Shown here: in pieces, positions 25,927 through 35,142 of the stretch
How positions within the stretch are numbered: the first letter of the stretch is position 1
Layout of the letters: each line of letters begins with the position of its first letter
Source of the DNA: an uncultured Lactobacillus sp.
GTDB lineage: Bacteria > Bacillota > Bacilli > Lactobacillales > Lactobacillaceae
Reading direction: 5' to 3'
NCBI RefSeq assembly: GCF_948948975.1
Contig: NZ_CARBVX010000006.1
Coordinates: forward strand, 1-64,000
DNA length: 64,000 nt
The notes under the pieces: model-generated
What the model was told of the DNA's origin: nothing
The model's input: the letters and a program-made list of their open reading frames with translations, nothing else
Database searches by the model: none
Made by a program: the position numbers and the translations under genes

Positions 25927-28900
25927 ATGAAAAGTAAAAATAATAAGTTAATGTATGTCTCCGCTGCAGTGCTTGTGGCTGGTGCAGTAGCTGGCGTTAA
26001 TACTCAAAATGCTCATGCGGCTGAAGTTCAAAAGCAAGCTGATAAGAATGCAGCACAAAAGACAATTGATCAAAATCAAAAAGATTTAACTCAAACGCAA
26101 GATCAATTAAATAAAGCTCAAGCAGATCGTGATGAGGCCGCACGTAAAGTTCCAGATGCGCAAGCAAATGTTTTAACGGCTGATTCAAACAATCAATCAG
26201 CGCAAAATGTTTTAGCTAATGCTCAAGATCAATTAAAGACTGCTCAAGATGCACAAGCTAAAGCTCAAGCAAATTATGATGCTTTTTATGAAAATAATGT
26301 TAAGTCTGCACAAAATGATGTAAATAAAGCTAACGCTGATGTTCAAAGTACACAAGAACAAATTAATGTTCAAAACACTAAACAAGCAGAAGCTTTAAAT
26401 AATCAAAAAGGTCAAGAAGATGCTTTAAAGACAAATACTGAAACTTTGAACAAGACTAATGAAGAAATTAGTAAAACTCAAGGTCAAGTTGAACAAGCAC
26501 AAGAGACTTATGATGCCGTAAATAAAGATTATCAACCAGTTAAAGCAGAATTAGATAAGCAAGCAAAAGAAGCAGACGATGCTCAAAAGGCTGCACAAGA
26601 AAATGCTAAGGAATTAACTCAAGCACAAAATGAGTTGAAGACTGCACAAGATACTGCAAATAAAGCAGCAGAAACTATTAATAATGCACAAGCAAAATTA
26701 AAGAGCGATACCAATGCATTAAACGGTGCAAAGAGTGAATTGAGTTCAAAGCAAAAACAAGCTAGCGACTTAACCAGTCAACGAGATCAAGTTGCTAAAG
26801 ATTTGCAAATTGCACAAAACAAGATGAATACTGCAAAAGCAGAATTAGATGCAGATAACGATGCAGTAGTCAATACTATGGTTATGCCACAAGTTTACAA
26901 AGACACAGTAAAGAAGTGGACTGGTAAATCACATACCGATGATTATTACAAAGAAATGGAAGCCGCAAGCTGGATTGGCTGGACACAAAACGAATACAAG
27001 CATAATGAAGCTGAAAAGAATCATATGGTTGATTTAAAGCACATGTCTAGAGCCGACCAAATTGAATTGAATAAGTTTGGTATTGATTTAATTAATCAAT
27101 TAAGAAGTCAAATTGGCGTAGATCCATGGACATTTAATGAATCAGCCTTAGATTTCGCAAATGCAATTGCAGATAAATACGTGAAAGATGATTGGGATTC
27201 AGATAAGAATGGCCATGATAGTGCAGCAATCAATGAATTAGCACATAAATATGGCTTGAATTATGGGGTTACAAGTGATGGTACATATAGTAAAGATGGC
27301 CAATATTATGAAAACCTTATGACTGATCGATTCGGAAAAACAGAAATCCCAGTTGATCAAGTGAAAGACGAAATGGAAAAGACAGGTAATCCATATCACT
27401 ATAGTATTCAGTATTTAGCATATGGCCCAAGAAACACATATACACATTCAAAAGATGACTATACTAATCGTTTGGATGACATGGATCATTTGAAAAATCA
27501 AGTTTTCAATTCTATTAAACAACTTGTATTTAGTGATGAGGAATGGTTGCATGCAGATAGCCTTTTGTCTCAGGATATGTTCAACAATACCGCAAAAGGT
27601 AAAAATTATGCAGCAATTAGCATCAGTGTAAAGCCAACACCTGATCGTTGGGGCTTTGACGATATGCCTATTCACTTCATTAATGTTCATGAATCCCAAG
27701 TTTTAGATCCAAAAGTATTCAATGTGAGTGCAAATGTTCCATTAGATTCCAACAAATCCGATGCCGCTAAGCAATATTCTGAAAGTTTAGCACAAGTAAA
27801 CGATTTGAATGCTAAGAAATCAAACTTAGATAATCAAATTAATGGATTAACTAATAACATTTCTGATCTTACTAGCCGTATTAATGATTTAACTAAGTCA
27901 ATTAGTGACGGTAACAAGACTCTTGAAACTGCAAAGGCAAGTAAGACTGATGCAGACAAGAAGATTGCAGTTCTACCAGGTCGCGTTCAAGAATTGAAGG
28001 ATAAACAAGCATCCCTTGATAAAGCTCAGTCTAAGACAGAATCTGATTTAGCTACTTACCAAGCTAAGAATAAAGATCTTCTTGCTCAATTTAACGCTGC
28101 TAAATCTAACTTAGATAAGTTAACAGCTAAGTTGAATGACCTTAACAGTGCAAAGAGTAAGGCCGAAAGTGCAGTAGCAGAAAGCAAATCTAACTTAGAC
28201 AAGGCAACAAGTGAATTATCAGCTATTTCTTCTCGTTTAGATGAATTGAAAGCTAAGTTATCAACTGCTAAAACTACTAAAGAACAAGCTGATGCTAACT
28301 TAGCTAAGGCTAAAGCTGCATATGATGAATATGTAAGCACCCATAAAGATGTAATTGATAACTTGAACAAGGCAAATTCTGAATTAGCAGATAAGACTAA
28401 AGCTTATAACGAAGCAAAAGAAGACGCTGCTAAGACTGATAAGGAATACCAAGCAGCTCAAGAGGAATTGACTAAGTTAAACAATCATATTGAAGACTTA
28501 TCAACAGCAATTACTAACTATGAATCTAAGATCAAGCAATTAAATACTACAATCAACAAGCAAAAGGCAGACCAAAAACGTGCTGCTCTTGATGCTCAAA
28601 TCAACAAGGCTCTAGATAATGTTTCAGCTCCTAAGCATACTGCTACTAATACTAGTGTTCAAGCTGGCACTTCTAGCTCAGTAGCTCCAGAAGTTGCTGT
28701 ATCTACTACTCAAAGAAGTGGGGTCTTAACTAACACAGTAGTGAGATCAAATAATGCATCTGTTTTAAGCCCTCAAACTAAGAAGTTAGTTGCCCAAGCT
28801 AATGCATCTAAGAATTCATTACCACAAACTGGTGCTAACGATAAGCTCAGCGTATTTGCTGCTTTAGCAGGATTGTCTTTAGCATCCCTAGGCTTAGGCT

Positions 28901-28935
28901 CTTTAGTAAGCGACAAGAAGAGAAAGCGTAACTAG
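25927..28935 (+). CDS. LPxTG surface protein, SEC10/PgrA surface-exclusion type
   Basis: A 1002-residue cell-wall protein. Signal peptide 1-31 (cleavage after NAHA); a long coiled coil (about 32-310) rich in Q, A, K and D; a central globular region (about 315-600) with a CAP/SCP-like segment (ELNKFGIDLINQLRSQIGVD); a second coiled coil (about 620-900); then sortase signal LPQTG (965-969), hydrophobic segment and KKRKRN. This matches PgrA-type surface-exclusion proteins, which hinder conjugative mating or aid adhesion. No plasmid genes are nearby, so adhesion or surface masking is more likely. GGAGG ribosome binding site; the promoter upstream may be phase-variable. Confidence 0.9.
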   Translation: MKSKNNKLMYVSAAVLVAGAVAGVNTQNAHAAEVQKQADKNAAQKTIDQNQKDLTQTQDQLNKAQADRDEAARKVPDAQANVLTADSNNQSAQNVLANAQDQLKTAQDAQAKAQANYDAFYENNVKSAQNDVNKANADVQSTQEQINVQNTKQAEALNNQKGQEDALKTNTETLNKTNEEISKTQGQVEQAQETYDAVNKDYQPVKAELDKQAKEADDAQKAAQENAKELTQAQNELKTAQDTANKAAETINNAQAKLKSDTNALNGAKSELSSKQKQASDLTSQRDQVAKDLQIAQNKMNTAKAELDADNDAVVNTMVMPQVYKDTVKKWTGKSHTDDYYKEMEAASWIGWTQNEYKHNEAEKNHMVDLKHMSRADQIELNKFGIDLINQLRSQIGVDPWTFNESALDFANAIADKYVKDDWDSDKNGHDSAAINELAHKYGLNYGVTSDGTYSKDGQYYENLMTDRFGKTEIPVDQVKDEMEKTGNPYHYSIQYLAYGPRNTYTHSKDDYTNRLDDMDHLKNQVFNSIKQLVFSDEEWLHADSLLSQDMFNNTAKGKNYAAISISVKPTPDRWGFDDMPIHFINVHESQVLDPKVFNVSANVPLDSNKSDAAKQYSESLAQVNDLNAKKSNLDNQINGLTNNISDLTSRINDLTKSISDGNKTLETAKASKTDADKKIAVLPGRVQELKDKQASLDKAQSKTESDLATYQAKNKDLLAQFNAAKSNLDKLTAKLNDLNSAKSKAESAVAESKSNLDKATSELSAISSRLDELKAKLSTAKTTKEQADANLAKAKAAYDEYVSTHKDVIDNLNKANSELADKTKAYNEAKEDAAKTDKEYQAAQEELTKLNNHIEDLSTAITNYESKIKQLNTTINKQKADQKRAALDAQINKALDNVSAPKHTATNTSVQAGTSSSVAPEVAVSTTQRSGVLTNTVVRSNNASVLSPQTKKLVAQANASKNSLPQTGANDKLSVFAALAGLSLASLGLGSLVSDKKRKRN

Positions 28936-28942
28936 TCTGTCT

Positions 28943-29821
28943 ATGGAAGAGCGAAAAGTTCTAAAGCGCCTTGGGTTTAAAGAAGAAAAAGAGTTAGCTT
29001 CGATTGAACAACTGCAAGACTATAATATAAGTTATGCAGAAGACGATGAAAATTATTTTAATCTTTCTGATAAAGACGGAAAAAAGCCTGAAAAAATTAT
29101 AGAATCTTTTTTACAATATCATCGTTATCTTCTTCCAGTTTTTCATTATGCATATGGTAGGGTAACAATTACTGGTTGGCGTGCATGGCTAGAGAATGAA
29201 GTAGTATATTTCCATAAAGGTGCTAGACATGATAAGTCTTGGATACAAAAAAGATATGAAACGAGAGAAAACATGTCAAAGCATGATGAATCTAAAGATG
29301 ACTCAACTAATGGAACTACAGTTACGCATGTTGATTCGATTATGAGCAGTGGTGGAAAAAAATCATATCCTATAGATGCTGGACATGTTTTAGCTAAACT
29401 AACTAACCTAACTCCTCTTATTAGTGATTATCTGGGTAGTAATCAAAATTCTGATAATATTAATACTTATCCACAGTTTAAAAACGCTAATGAGAAAGAT
29501 AAAATAACCGACCATGATTATGGACAATTGCATTTTGAAAGAAAAGCTTTAGACAACTTACCATGTTATTACGAAGCAGAGGCAATTATTCGAGACTGGA
29601 ATGATGTAGTGCCGATTGGTACAAGAATTAGAATGATTGATGCTACTAATTTCAAGGAACATTTTCATGTCTTCATTCCAAATATTGTTCATGAGAACAC
29701 TTCTTCAAATTATATTTTAAGTGATGATAATAAGGTAGATGATTATCGCACCTTCTTTAAAGGAGGTGATTTAAACAGTCTAAAATGGAAAAAGGCTGAT
29801 ACTCCAAAGAATAATAAATAA
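28943..29821 (+). CDS. DNA/RNA non-specific endonuclease-like protein
   Basis: A 292-residue protein. The stretch IDAGHVLAKLTNLTPLIS (about residues 146-163), followed by an NxxNxxxxPQF segment and YGQLHFERKA, resembles the DRGH...N...YE arrangement of EndA/NucA-type nucleases with the first motif as DAGH. The catalytic His and metal-binding Asn seem kept, the Arg is replaced by Ala. There is no signal peptide. It starts 7 bases after the surface-protein stop without a clear Shine-Dalgarno, so it may depend on coupling. Function is a moderate inference. Confidence 0.6.
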   Translation: MEERKVLKRLGFKEEKELASIEQLQDYNISYAEDDENYFNLSDKDGKKPEKIIESFLQYHRYLLPVFHYAYGRVTITGWRAWLENEVVYFHKGARHDKSWIQKRYETRENMSKHDESKDDSTNGTTVTHVDSIMSSGGKKSYPIDAGHVLAKLTNLTPLISDYLGSNQNSDNINTYPQFKNANEKDKITDHDYGQLHFERKALDNLPCYYEAEAIIRDWNDVVPIGTRIRMIDATNFKEHFHVFIPNIVHENTSSNYILSDDNKVDDYRTFFKGGDLNSLKWKKADTPKNNK

Positions 29822-29835
29822 CAGTTTGATTTTTA

Positions 29836-29855
29836 ATTAGAGTGAAAACTCTAAT
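29836..29855 (+). terminator. Possible terminator after the nuclease-like gene
   Basis: ATTAGAGT-GAAA-ACTCTAAT hairpin; the following T-rich stretch is interrupted by CCAC. Confidence 0.45.
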
Positions 29856-29903
29856 CCACTTTTCTTTTATTTTTACATAAAAGGTTGTTTAACATTTCAT
29901 TGA

Positions 29904-29935
29904 AAGCAAGTAATTTAATAGTTACTTGCTTTTTT
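29904..29935 (+). terminator. Terminator
   Basis: AAGCAAGTAA / TTACTTGCTT hairpin followed by T residues; ends the surface-protein/nuclease unit. Confidence 0.85.
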
Positions 29936-30033
29936 GATACTTTTTGACTTTAAAAGACCTTATTCTGCCTATAAATAAGGATTATTGTTATAATAAGAAT
30001 TGAAAGATCAATAATCTTGAGGAGGAATTTATT

Positions 30034-30657
30034 ATGAGAGATGAAGTTCAAGCTCCACAAGAGGAAACTCCTAACACATATTGGCGTTGGCTGGTAGAGT
30101 CATGGCGCTATCCTCTCGGTCACAACCTAGGGGAAAAGTGGTACGGAGTTGTTACCTTATTAGGTGAAGATATTGTATTATTCATTGGTTTAGCTATTGC
30201 TAGCAATTATATTGCTAATTTATTTGATATTACTCTGGTACACCATGCATCAGGTTTTACATTTTGGTCAATTGTAATTTTGTTTGTTGTTCAAATTATT
30301 ACAATTCTTTGTTCCATGGTTGGTCACTTGTTCGTGTTTGGTAGTACTGGCGGCTTTTGGCAATATGTTAACAAGGTTGCACAAGTAACTAACTGGAACT
30401 TCTGGATTGTAATTTGTGCATTCTTCTTCTTAATCCTAAGCTTAAGCTCAGGCTTGCTTGGATTTGGAGAGGTCTTAGTCTGGATCTTCTATGCACTGTT
30501 TTCTTTAGGTTCATTCCTATTGGTTGTTTGTCCTGATCCGGGAACCGAAAAGATGATCCATGATCCATTCTGGGGTGCAGTAATTTATTTAGTAATGGTT
30601 GCTGTGATTTATGTTATTATTTGTGGCTTAGCCTTTAGCATTATGATCAACTTGTAG
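30034..30657 (+). CDS. Multi-pass membrane protein, unknown function
   Basis: A 207-residue protein with a 45-residue hydrophilic N-terminus (with WRWLVESWRYPLGHN) and about five membrane segments. Strong TTGAGGAGG ribosome binding site and a TATAAT at 29989-29994. Separate transcription unit: terminators lie on both sides. I do not recognise the family. Confidence 0.65.
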   Translation: MRDEVQAPQEETPNTYWRWLVESWRYPLGHNLGEKWYGVVTLLGEDIVLFIGLAIASNYIANLFDITLVHHASGFTFWSIVILFVVQIITILCSMVGHLFVFGSTGGFWQYVNKVAQVTNWNFWIVICAFFFLILSLSSGLLGFGEVLVWIFYALFSLGSFLLVVCPDPGTEKMIHDPFWGAVIYLVMVAVIYVIICGLAFSIMINL

Positions 30658-30670
30658 AAATATTAAACAA

Positions 30671-30723
30671 AAAAAGATGTCGCTTAATCAACGCGTAGTG
30701 CGAAGATTAACGACATCTTTTTT
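30671..30723. terminator. Bidirectional terminator
   Basis: AAAAAGATGTCG / CGACATCTTTTT with inner TTAATC / GATTAA; serves the membrane protein (+) and the ATPase operon (-). Confidence 0.9.
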
Positions 30724-30732
30724 GTTGTGGGG

Positions 30733-31251
30733 TTATTTTAACAAATCAGCTAGAGTATCCTCATTTGAATGATAGCTTTTATATCGTTTTAAAATTCGAA
30801 TTAACTCATCAAAATGATCATCCCAAAATTGGAAATTATCCTCGTATGATTTGACCTTTTTCAAATCATGATAATGTTCTTTTACAAATATACTAGGCTT
30901 TTTGTAATTGCCGTTTGTGTATTTTTTATAATCATTATGCAATAGGATAAACAATATTTCTATTTCAGGACGCGTAGTTAAATTGGTTACTTCTGATATT
31001 TTTGGAAGATAAGCTTTAGGTACGACAAAATTTTCGGATCTTGAATCTAATATGCGGTATATATGGATTTTTTGTCCAAAACTCTTATTTAAGTATTGCT
31101 TGGCGAACCTCTTACCATTTCGGCACCGAATAACTTCTTCTTGTAACACATTCTCTCGAGTACACCTTAGTGCATCATGATCTAAGAGAACGTCAATTAT
31201 TGCTTGTTCTGTATTTCCCTCTGCGATGAAAGCTACTAATTCATTATTCAC
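30733..31251 (-). CDS. Small TOPRIM/RloB-like partner of an ATPase
   Basis: A 172-residue protein. N-terminal VAFIAEGNTEQAIIDVLL has the glutamate-bearing strand-loop of TOPRIM-like nucleases, followed by IYRILDSRSENF (acidic position) and TRPEIEILFILLHNDYKKY, which resembles the conserved PxxE(I/L)xL segment of RloB/DUF4435-type proteins. It overlaps the upstream ATPase gene by 8 bases, so the two act together. By analogy with AriA-AriB (PARIS), AbiL and RloA-RloB it may be the effector of an anti-phage system. It is shorter than AriB. Assignment is tentative. Confidence 0.45.
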   Translation of the reverse strand: MNNELVAFIAEGNTEQAIIDVLLDHDALRCTRENVLQEEVIRCRNGKRFAKQYLNKSFGQKIHIYRILDSRSENFVVPKAYLPKISEVTNLTTRPEIEILFILLHNDYKKYTNGNYKKPSIFVKEHYHDLKKVKSYEDNFQFWDDHFDELIRILKRYKSYHSNEDTLADLLK

Positions 31252-32464
31252 GAATATTGTTCACCGCTTTCTTGGTAGCTTTTTTAAGCTGCATGTAAGC
31301 AGAATATTCTGGGGCAGTTCCGCCCAAATAATCTGATTCAAAGACATCACTCTTATTTAAATCACTTCTGACATTAGAAGACGAGTATCTTTGTAATTGA
31401 ATCTGATTATCTCTTTTAGCAATATAAACTTCATCTCCTCGTTCTAAATCATCTAATAACTCGGAATAGTGAGTACTGAAAATCAATATTGCGCGGTTAA
31501 CATTAACCTTTGGATCAGAAAAATCTTCAATAAAGGATCTAACGATAGCATGATTAAAGTGATTCTCTAATTCATCAACAAAAATTATTCCACCAGTTTG
31601 CAAAGCAGCAATCACACTCCCGTATAAAGTAATTCCTTTAGCCGTTCCAGACGATAAATAATGCTCAATAACATCGAATGCTGTTGCATTAATTTCTTCT
31701 TCACGATTCTTGAATTTTAGACGGTATAGAATTTTTAACTGACCAGATTCGTCTCTATCTTGTTCAATTTTCAAATATTCAATGGTTGGATCTAAATAGT
31801 TTAAGATTTCGGTTGGGACGTCTTTATCTCCATATAAAAGGGCGTTTACATTTGCAAGCATTAAGTTACCACTAATAGATTGAACGGCATACTTTTTCTT
31901 TGCTTGAACTAATCTGAAAATTGAATCATCAGGAGAGAGTAGAGAGGTAGCTTCTTCACTCAACTTATTCCTATCAAAAAGTGGATCAATATTTTTGAAA
32001 TTTAAGATATTTTTCTTGGTAGATCTCTTATTAAATTTCTTTTCGTAAATCACTTCATTGCCAATGATCCACTTTTTATTTGGACTAGTTTTATCTAAAT
32101 TGAAAGTAATCACATCTTTATATAAAATCTCATCTTCACCATAAAAGTAGGTCGTGACCTTTATTGGTTCTGTTCCAATAAAAATGTCCTGAAGGGAAGT
32201 TTGGTCAATTGACATTCTATATAAAAGCAATTTAAGCATCCCGATGATGGTACTCATAATCGTTGTCTTACCGGTAGCATTTTTACCAACAATAGTGATG
32301 ATATTATTGATCCAAAGATTTCCAGCAAGATGTGTTAGTTGACTTTTAGTGCTTTCTAGTACACGTGCATCACTCATGAGTGAAAATTCTAATTCATCAG
32401 AGAATAAGGGATGATTTTCTATTTTCATTTTTAGAAAATAAAGTTTATTAGTCTTTTCATTCAT
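31244..32464 (-). CDS. AAA/ABC-type ATPase of a two-gene, possibly defensive, operon
   Basis: A 406-residue SMC/ABC-like ATPase. Walker A GKNATGKTT (60-68), a signature-like SSGTAKG, Walker B GIIFVDELENHFNH (about 290-303) and the switch histidine in FSTHYSELLD. This is the AAA_21-type architecture found as sensor ATPase in several phage-defence pairs. It precedes and overlaps the TOPRIM-like gene. No other defence genes or mobility genes are adjacent. The cluster sits between a membrane protein and guaC, a likely accessory insertion. Confidence 0.7.
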   Translation of the reverse strand: MNEKTNKLYFLKMKIENHPLFSDELEFSLMSDARVLESTKSQLTHLAGNLWINNIITIVGKNATGKTTIMSTIIGMLKLLLYRMSIDQTSLQDIFIGTEPIKVTTYFYGEDEILYKDVITFNLDKTSPNKKWIIGNEVIYEKKFNKRSTKKNILNFKNIDPLFDRNKLSEEATSLLSPDDSIFRLVQAKKKYAVQSISGNLMLANVNALLYGDKDVPTEILNYLDPTIEYLKIEQDRDESGQLKILYRLKFKNREEEINATAFDVIEHYLSSGTAKGITLYGSVIAALQTGGIIFVDELENHFNHAIVRSFIEDFSDPKVNVNRAILIFSTHYSELLDDLERGDEVYIAKRDNQIQLQRYSSSNVRSDLNKSDVFESDYLGGTAPEYSAYMQLKKATKKAVNNIRE

Positions 32465-32580
32465 TCTACATTTGCTCCTTAATTTAAGAAATAAAATATT
32501 GGGTATTTGTCATCTATAATTATAGTTGATTTTTGTACTTTTATACAGATAAAGCGTTTAAAAATACAACTTTAGTTTAT

Positions 32581-32621
32581 AAAAAATCCATATCCATTAG
32601 CTTGATTGCTAATAGATATGG
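32581..32621 (-). terminator. Terminator of guaC
   Basis: CCATATC-ATTAGC / GCTAAT-GATATGG hairpin; on the minus strand it is followed by a T-run. Confidence 0.85.
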
Positions 32622-32666
32622 CTTGATAACTATTTACTGTGAATGTTGGAATACAGTAGAAGTCTA

Positions 32667-33659
32667 TTACTTATCTCCATCGAAGATAGAAGACTTAACA
32701 ATAACATAATCTACTACTCTGATTGCACTTAGATCTTTTCCACCGGCATAAGAAATTGAAGACTGTAGATCTTCTTGCATCTCGCGCAAAGTATCTTTAA
32801 TTGAGCCGCGGTATGGAACTAACATCTGCTTACCTTCGACATTGCGGTAGGCACCTTTTTGAACTTCAGAAGCTGAACCCCAGTATTGTTTATAACGCTT
32901 ACCATCGATAGTAATTAAGTTGCCAGGGGATTCTTCATGACCAGCAAAAAGTGAGCCAATCATAACCATTGAAGCACCGAAGCGAACCGACTTTGCGATA
33001 TCACCATTATGGCGAATTCCGCCGTCAGCAATTAAAGGCTTTCTAGCAGCTTTAGAACACATTCTAAGCGCTGCTAATTGCCAGCCACCAGTACCAAAGC
33101 CGGTCTTTAACTTAGTAATGCAGGCTCTACCAGGTCCCACACCAACCTTAGTTGCGTCAGCTCCGGCATTTTCTAATTCACGAACTGCTTCAGGTGTAGC
33201 AATATTCCCAGCTGTTAAGAAGGTATCAGGTAATTTTTCCTTAATGTACTTGATCATTTTAATGACATAGTCAGAATGACCATGTGCTACATCAATTGTT
33301 GTATATTCTGGAATAATGTTTTCCTTAGCAAGATAGTCGATGAAGTCGTATTCGCTATCCTTAATTCCAACTGAAATTGAAGCAAATAATCCCTTATCAT
33401 GCATCATCTTAATAAAGTCAGCGCGTTTTTCTGGGTAAAAACGGTGCATAACATAATAGTAGCCATTTTCTGCAAGCCAGATGGCTAAATCCTCGTCAAT
33501 AACACTTTCCATGTTTGCAGGAACAACTGGGATTTTAAATGTTCGACTTCCAAATTTAACTCCTGTGTCAGCTTCTTTCCGGCTCTTAATAATACATTTA
33601 TTAGGTACAAGTTGGATGTCATCATAATCGAAAGCTTCCATACTAAAATAGTTGCTCAT
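32667..33659 (-). CDS. guaC: GMP reductase
   Basis: A 330-residue TIM-barrel enzyme that converts GMP to IMP with NADPH, returning guanine nucleotides to the IMP pool. The catalytic cysteine lies in [16 protein letters not shown], and [19 protein letters not shown] binds phosphate. The type-2 GuaC pattern distinguishes it from IMP dehydrogenase, and it lacks CBS domains. It is transcribed divergently from purA; AMP and GMP interconversion through IMP is thus controlled from one intergenic region. Confidence 0.94.
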   Translation of the reverse strand: MSNYFSMEAFDYDDIQLVPNKCIIKSRKEADTGVKFGSRTFKIPVVPANMESVIDEDLAIWLAENGYYYVMHRFYPEKRADFIKMMHDKGLFASISVGIKDSEYDFIDYLAKENIIPEYTTIDVAHGHSDYVIKMIKYIKEKLPDTFLTAGNIATPEAVRELENAGADATKVGVGPGRACITKLKTGFGTGGWQLAALRMCSKAARKPLIADGGIRHNGDIAKSVRFGASMVMIGSLFAGHEESPGNLITIDGKRYKQYWGSASEVQKGAYRNVEGKQMLVPYRGSIKDTLREMQEDLQSSISYAGGKDLSAIRVVDYVIVKSSIFDGDK

Positions 33660-33696
33660 TTAATTTACCTCGTGCTCTTTAAAAACTACATGAGTT

Positions 33697-33725
33697 AATA
33701 TACGGGTGAAGTTAGTCAAAGTCAA
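33697..33725 (-). promoter_or_regulatory. guaC promoter
   Basis: On the minus strand: TTGACT, 17-base spacer, TATATT. Confidence 0.7.
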
Positions 33726-33761
33726 GAATAAAAATGAATATTTATTTTATCGATTATTAAA

Positions 33762-33774
33762 AATGTTCGGAAAT
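33762..33774. promoter_or_regulatory. PurBox (PurR site)
   Basis: AATGTTCGGAAAT; its complement ATTTCCGAACATT fits the lactic-acid-bacterial PurBox AWWWCCGAACWWT at every position. It lies just upstream of the purA -35 and 36 bases beyond the guaC -35, so PurR could control both. Confidence 0.7.
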
Positions 33775-33777
33775 CAA

Positions 33778-33806
33778 TTGACTATTAAGATATAGATTGT
33801 TAAACT
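33778..33806 (+). promoter_or_regulatory. purA promoter
   Basis: TTGACT, 17-base spacer, TAAACT, 3 bases after the PurBox. Confidence 0.75.
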
Positions 33807-33849
33807 AGTCTTCGGTTTTAAGAAAATGATTTTTATGAGGTGAAATCAA

Positions 33850-35139
33850 ATGACAGCAATAGCAGTTGTAGGTAGTCAATGGGGCGACGAAGGAAAGGGT
33901 AAAATTACTGATTTCTTAAGTAAAGAAGCAGCAATGGCTGTTCGTTCAAATGGTGGTAATAATGCCGGCCACACAATTGAAATTGGTGATAAGACTTTCA
34001 AGATGCGCCTAATTCCATCTGGAATTTTTGCTGCTAAGAAGGGTGCTGTAATTGGTAATGGTGTAGTTATCAATCCAGAAGTAATGTTCGGAGAATTAGA
34101 TAACCTTGAAAAAGAAGGTATCGACATTAGCGGCTTGAAGATTTCTAACCGTGCACACATTATTATGCCTTACCACATTTTACAAGATACTTATCAAGAA
34201 GAAGCAAAGGGTGACAAGAAGATCGGAACTACCAAGAATGGTATTGGTCCTTGTTACATGGATAAGGCTTCAAGAACTGGTATCCGTGTTTGCGATTTAC
34301 TTGAAAGAGATACTTTTGAAGAGAAGTTACGTACTAATTTAGCTGAAAAGAATGCTTTATTCACTAAGGTTTACGGTAAGCCTGAACTTAAATTTGAAGA
34401 CATCTTTGAAAAGTACCTTGAATACGGTCAAAAGATGAAGAAATACGTTACTGATACTTCAGTAGTTGTAAACGATGCTTTAGACAACGACGAAAAAGTT
34501 CTTTTTGAAGGTGCACAAGGAGTAATGCTTGATATTGATGAAGGTACTTACCCATACGTAACTTCTTCAAACACTATTTCAGGTGGAATTGCTTCTGGTA
34601 TCGGAATGGGTGCTAACCGCTTAGATACTGTTATTGGTGTCTGCAAGGCTTACACTACTCGTGTTGGTGAAGGACCATTTCCAACTGAATTATTAGATGA
34701 AGTTGGTGATCGTATTCGTGAAACTGCTCATGAATACGGTACTGTTACTGGTCGTCCACGTCGTGTTGGTTGGTTTGATTCAGTTGCTCTTCGTCACGCT
34801 AAGCGTGTTGCTGGTATCAACGCTTTAAGTTTGAACTTATTAGATGTCTTTTCTGGTTTTGACAAGATTAAGATTGCTACTGCTTATGAACTTGATGGTG
34901 AAAAGATTGACTACTACCCAGCAAGTTTGAAGGAATTATACAGATGTAAGCCAGTTTACGAAGAACTTCCTGCATGGGAAGAAGATATTACCAATGTAAA
35001 GACTTGGGAAGATTTACCAGAAAATGCTAAGAAGTTCTTGAACCGCGTTTCTGAATTAGTAGGTGTTCCTTTAGTTACTGTTTCAGTTGGTCCTGATCGT
35101 GAACAAACTATTGTTTTGAAGAATCCTTGGGAAAAATAA
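33850..35139 (+). CDS. purA: Adenylosuccinate synthetase
   Basis: A 429-residue GTP-dependent ligase joining aspartate to IMP, the first step from IMP to [15 protein letters not shown] near the N-terminus and [21 protein letters not shown] are signatures; [11 protein letters not shown] lies in the C-terminal half. ATGAGGTGAA gives the ribosome binding site. It is followed by purB after 3 bases; together they make AMP from IMP. Confidence 0.97.
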   Translation: MTAIAVVGSQWGDEGKGKITDFLSKEAAMAVRSNGGNNAGHTIEIGDKTFKMRLIPSGIFAAKKGAVIGNGVVINPEVMFGELDNLEKEGIDISGLKISNRAHIIMPYHILQDTYQEEAKGDKKIGTTKNGIGPCYMDKASRTGIRVCDLLERDTFEEKLRTNLAEKNALFTKVYGKPELKFEDIFEKYLEYGQKMKKYVTDTSVVVNDALDNDEKVLFEGAQGVMLDIDEGTYPYVTSSNTISGGIASGIGMGANRLDTVIGVCKAYTTRVGEGPFPTELLDEVGDRIRETAHEYGTVTGRPRRVGWFDSVALRHAKRVAGINALSLNLLDVFSGFDKIKIATAYELDGEKIDYYPASLKELYRCKPVYEELPAWEEDITNVKTWEDLPENAKKFLNRVSELVGVPLVTVSVGPDREQTIVLKNPWEK

Positions 35140-35142
35140 TTT

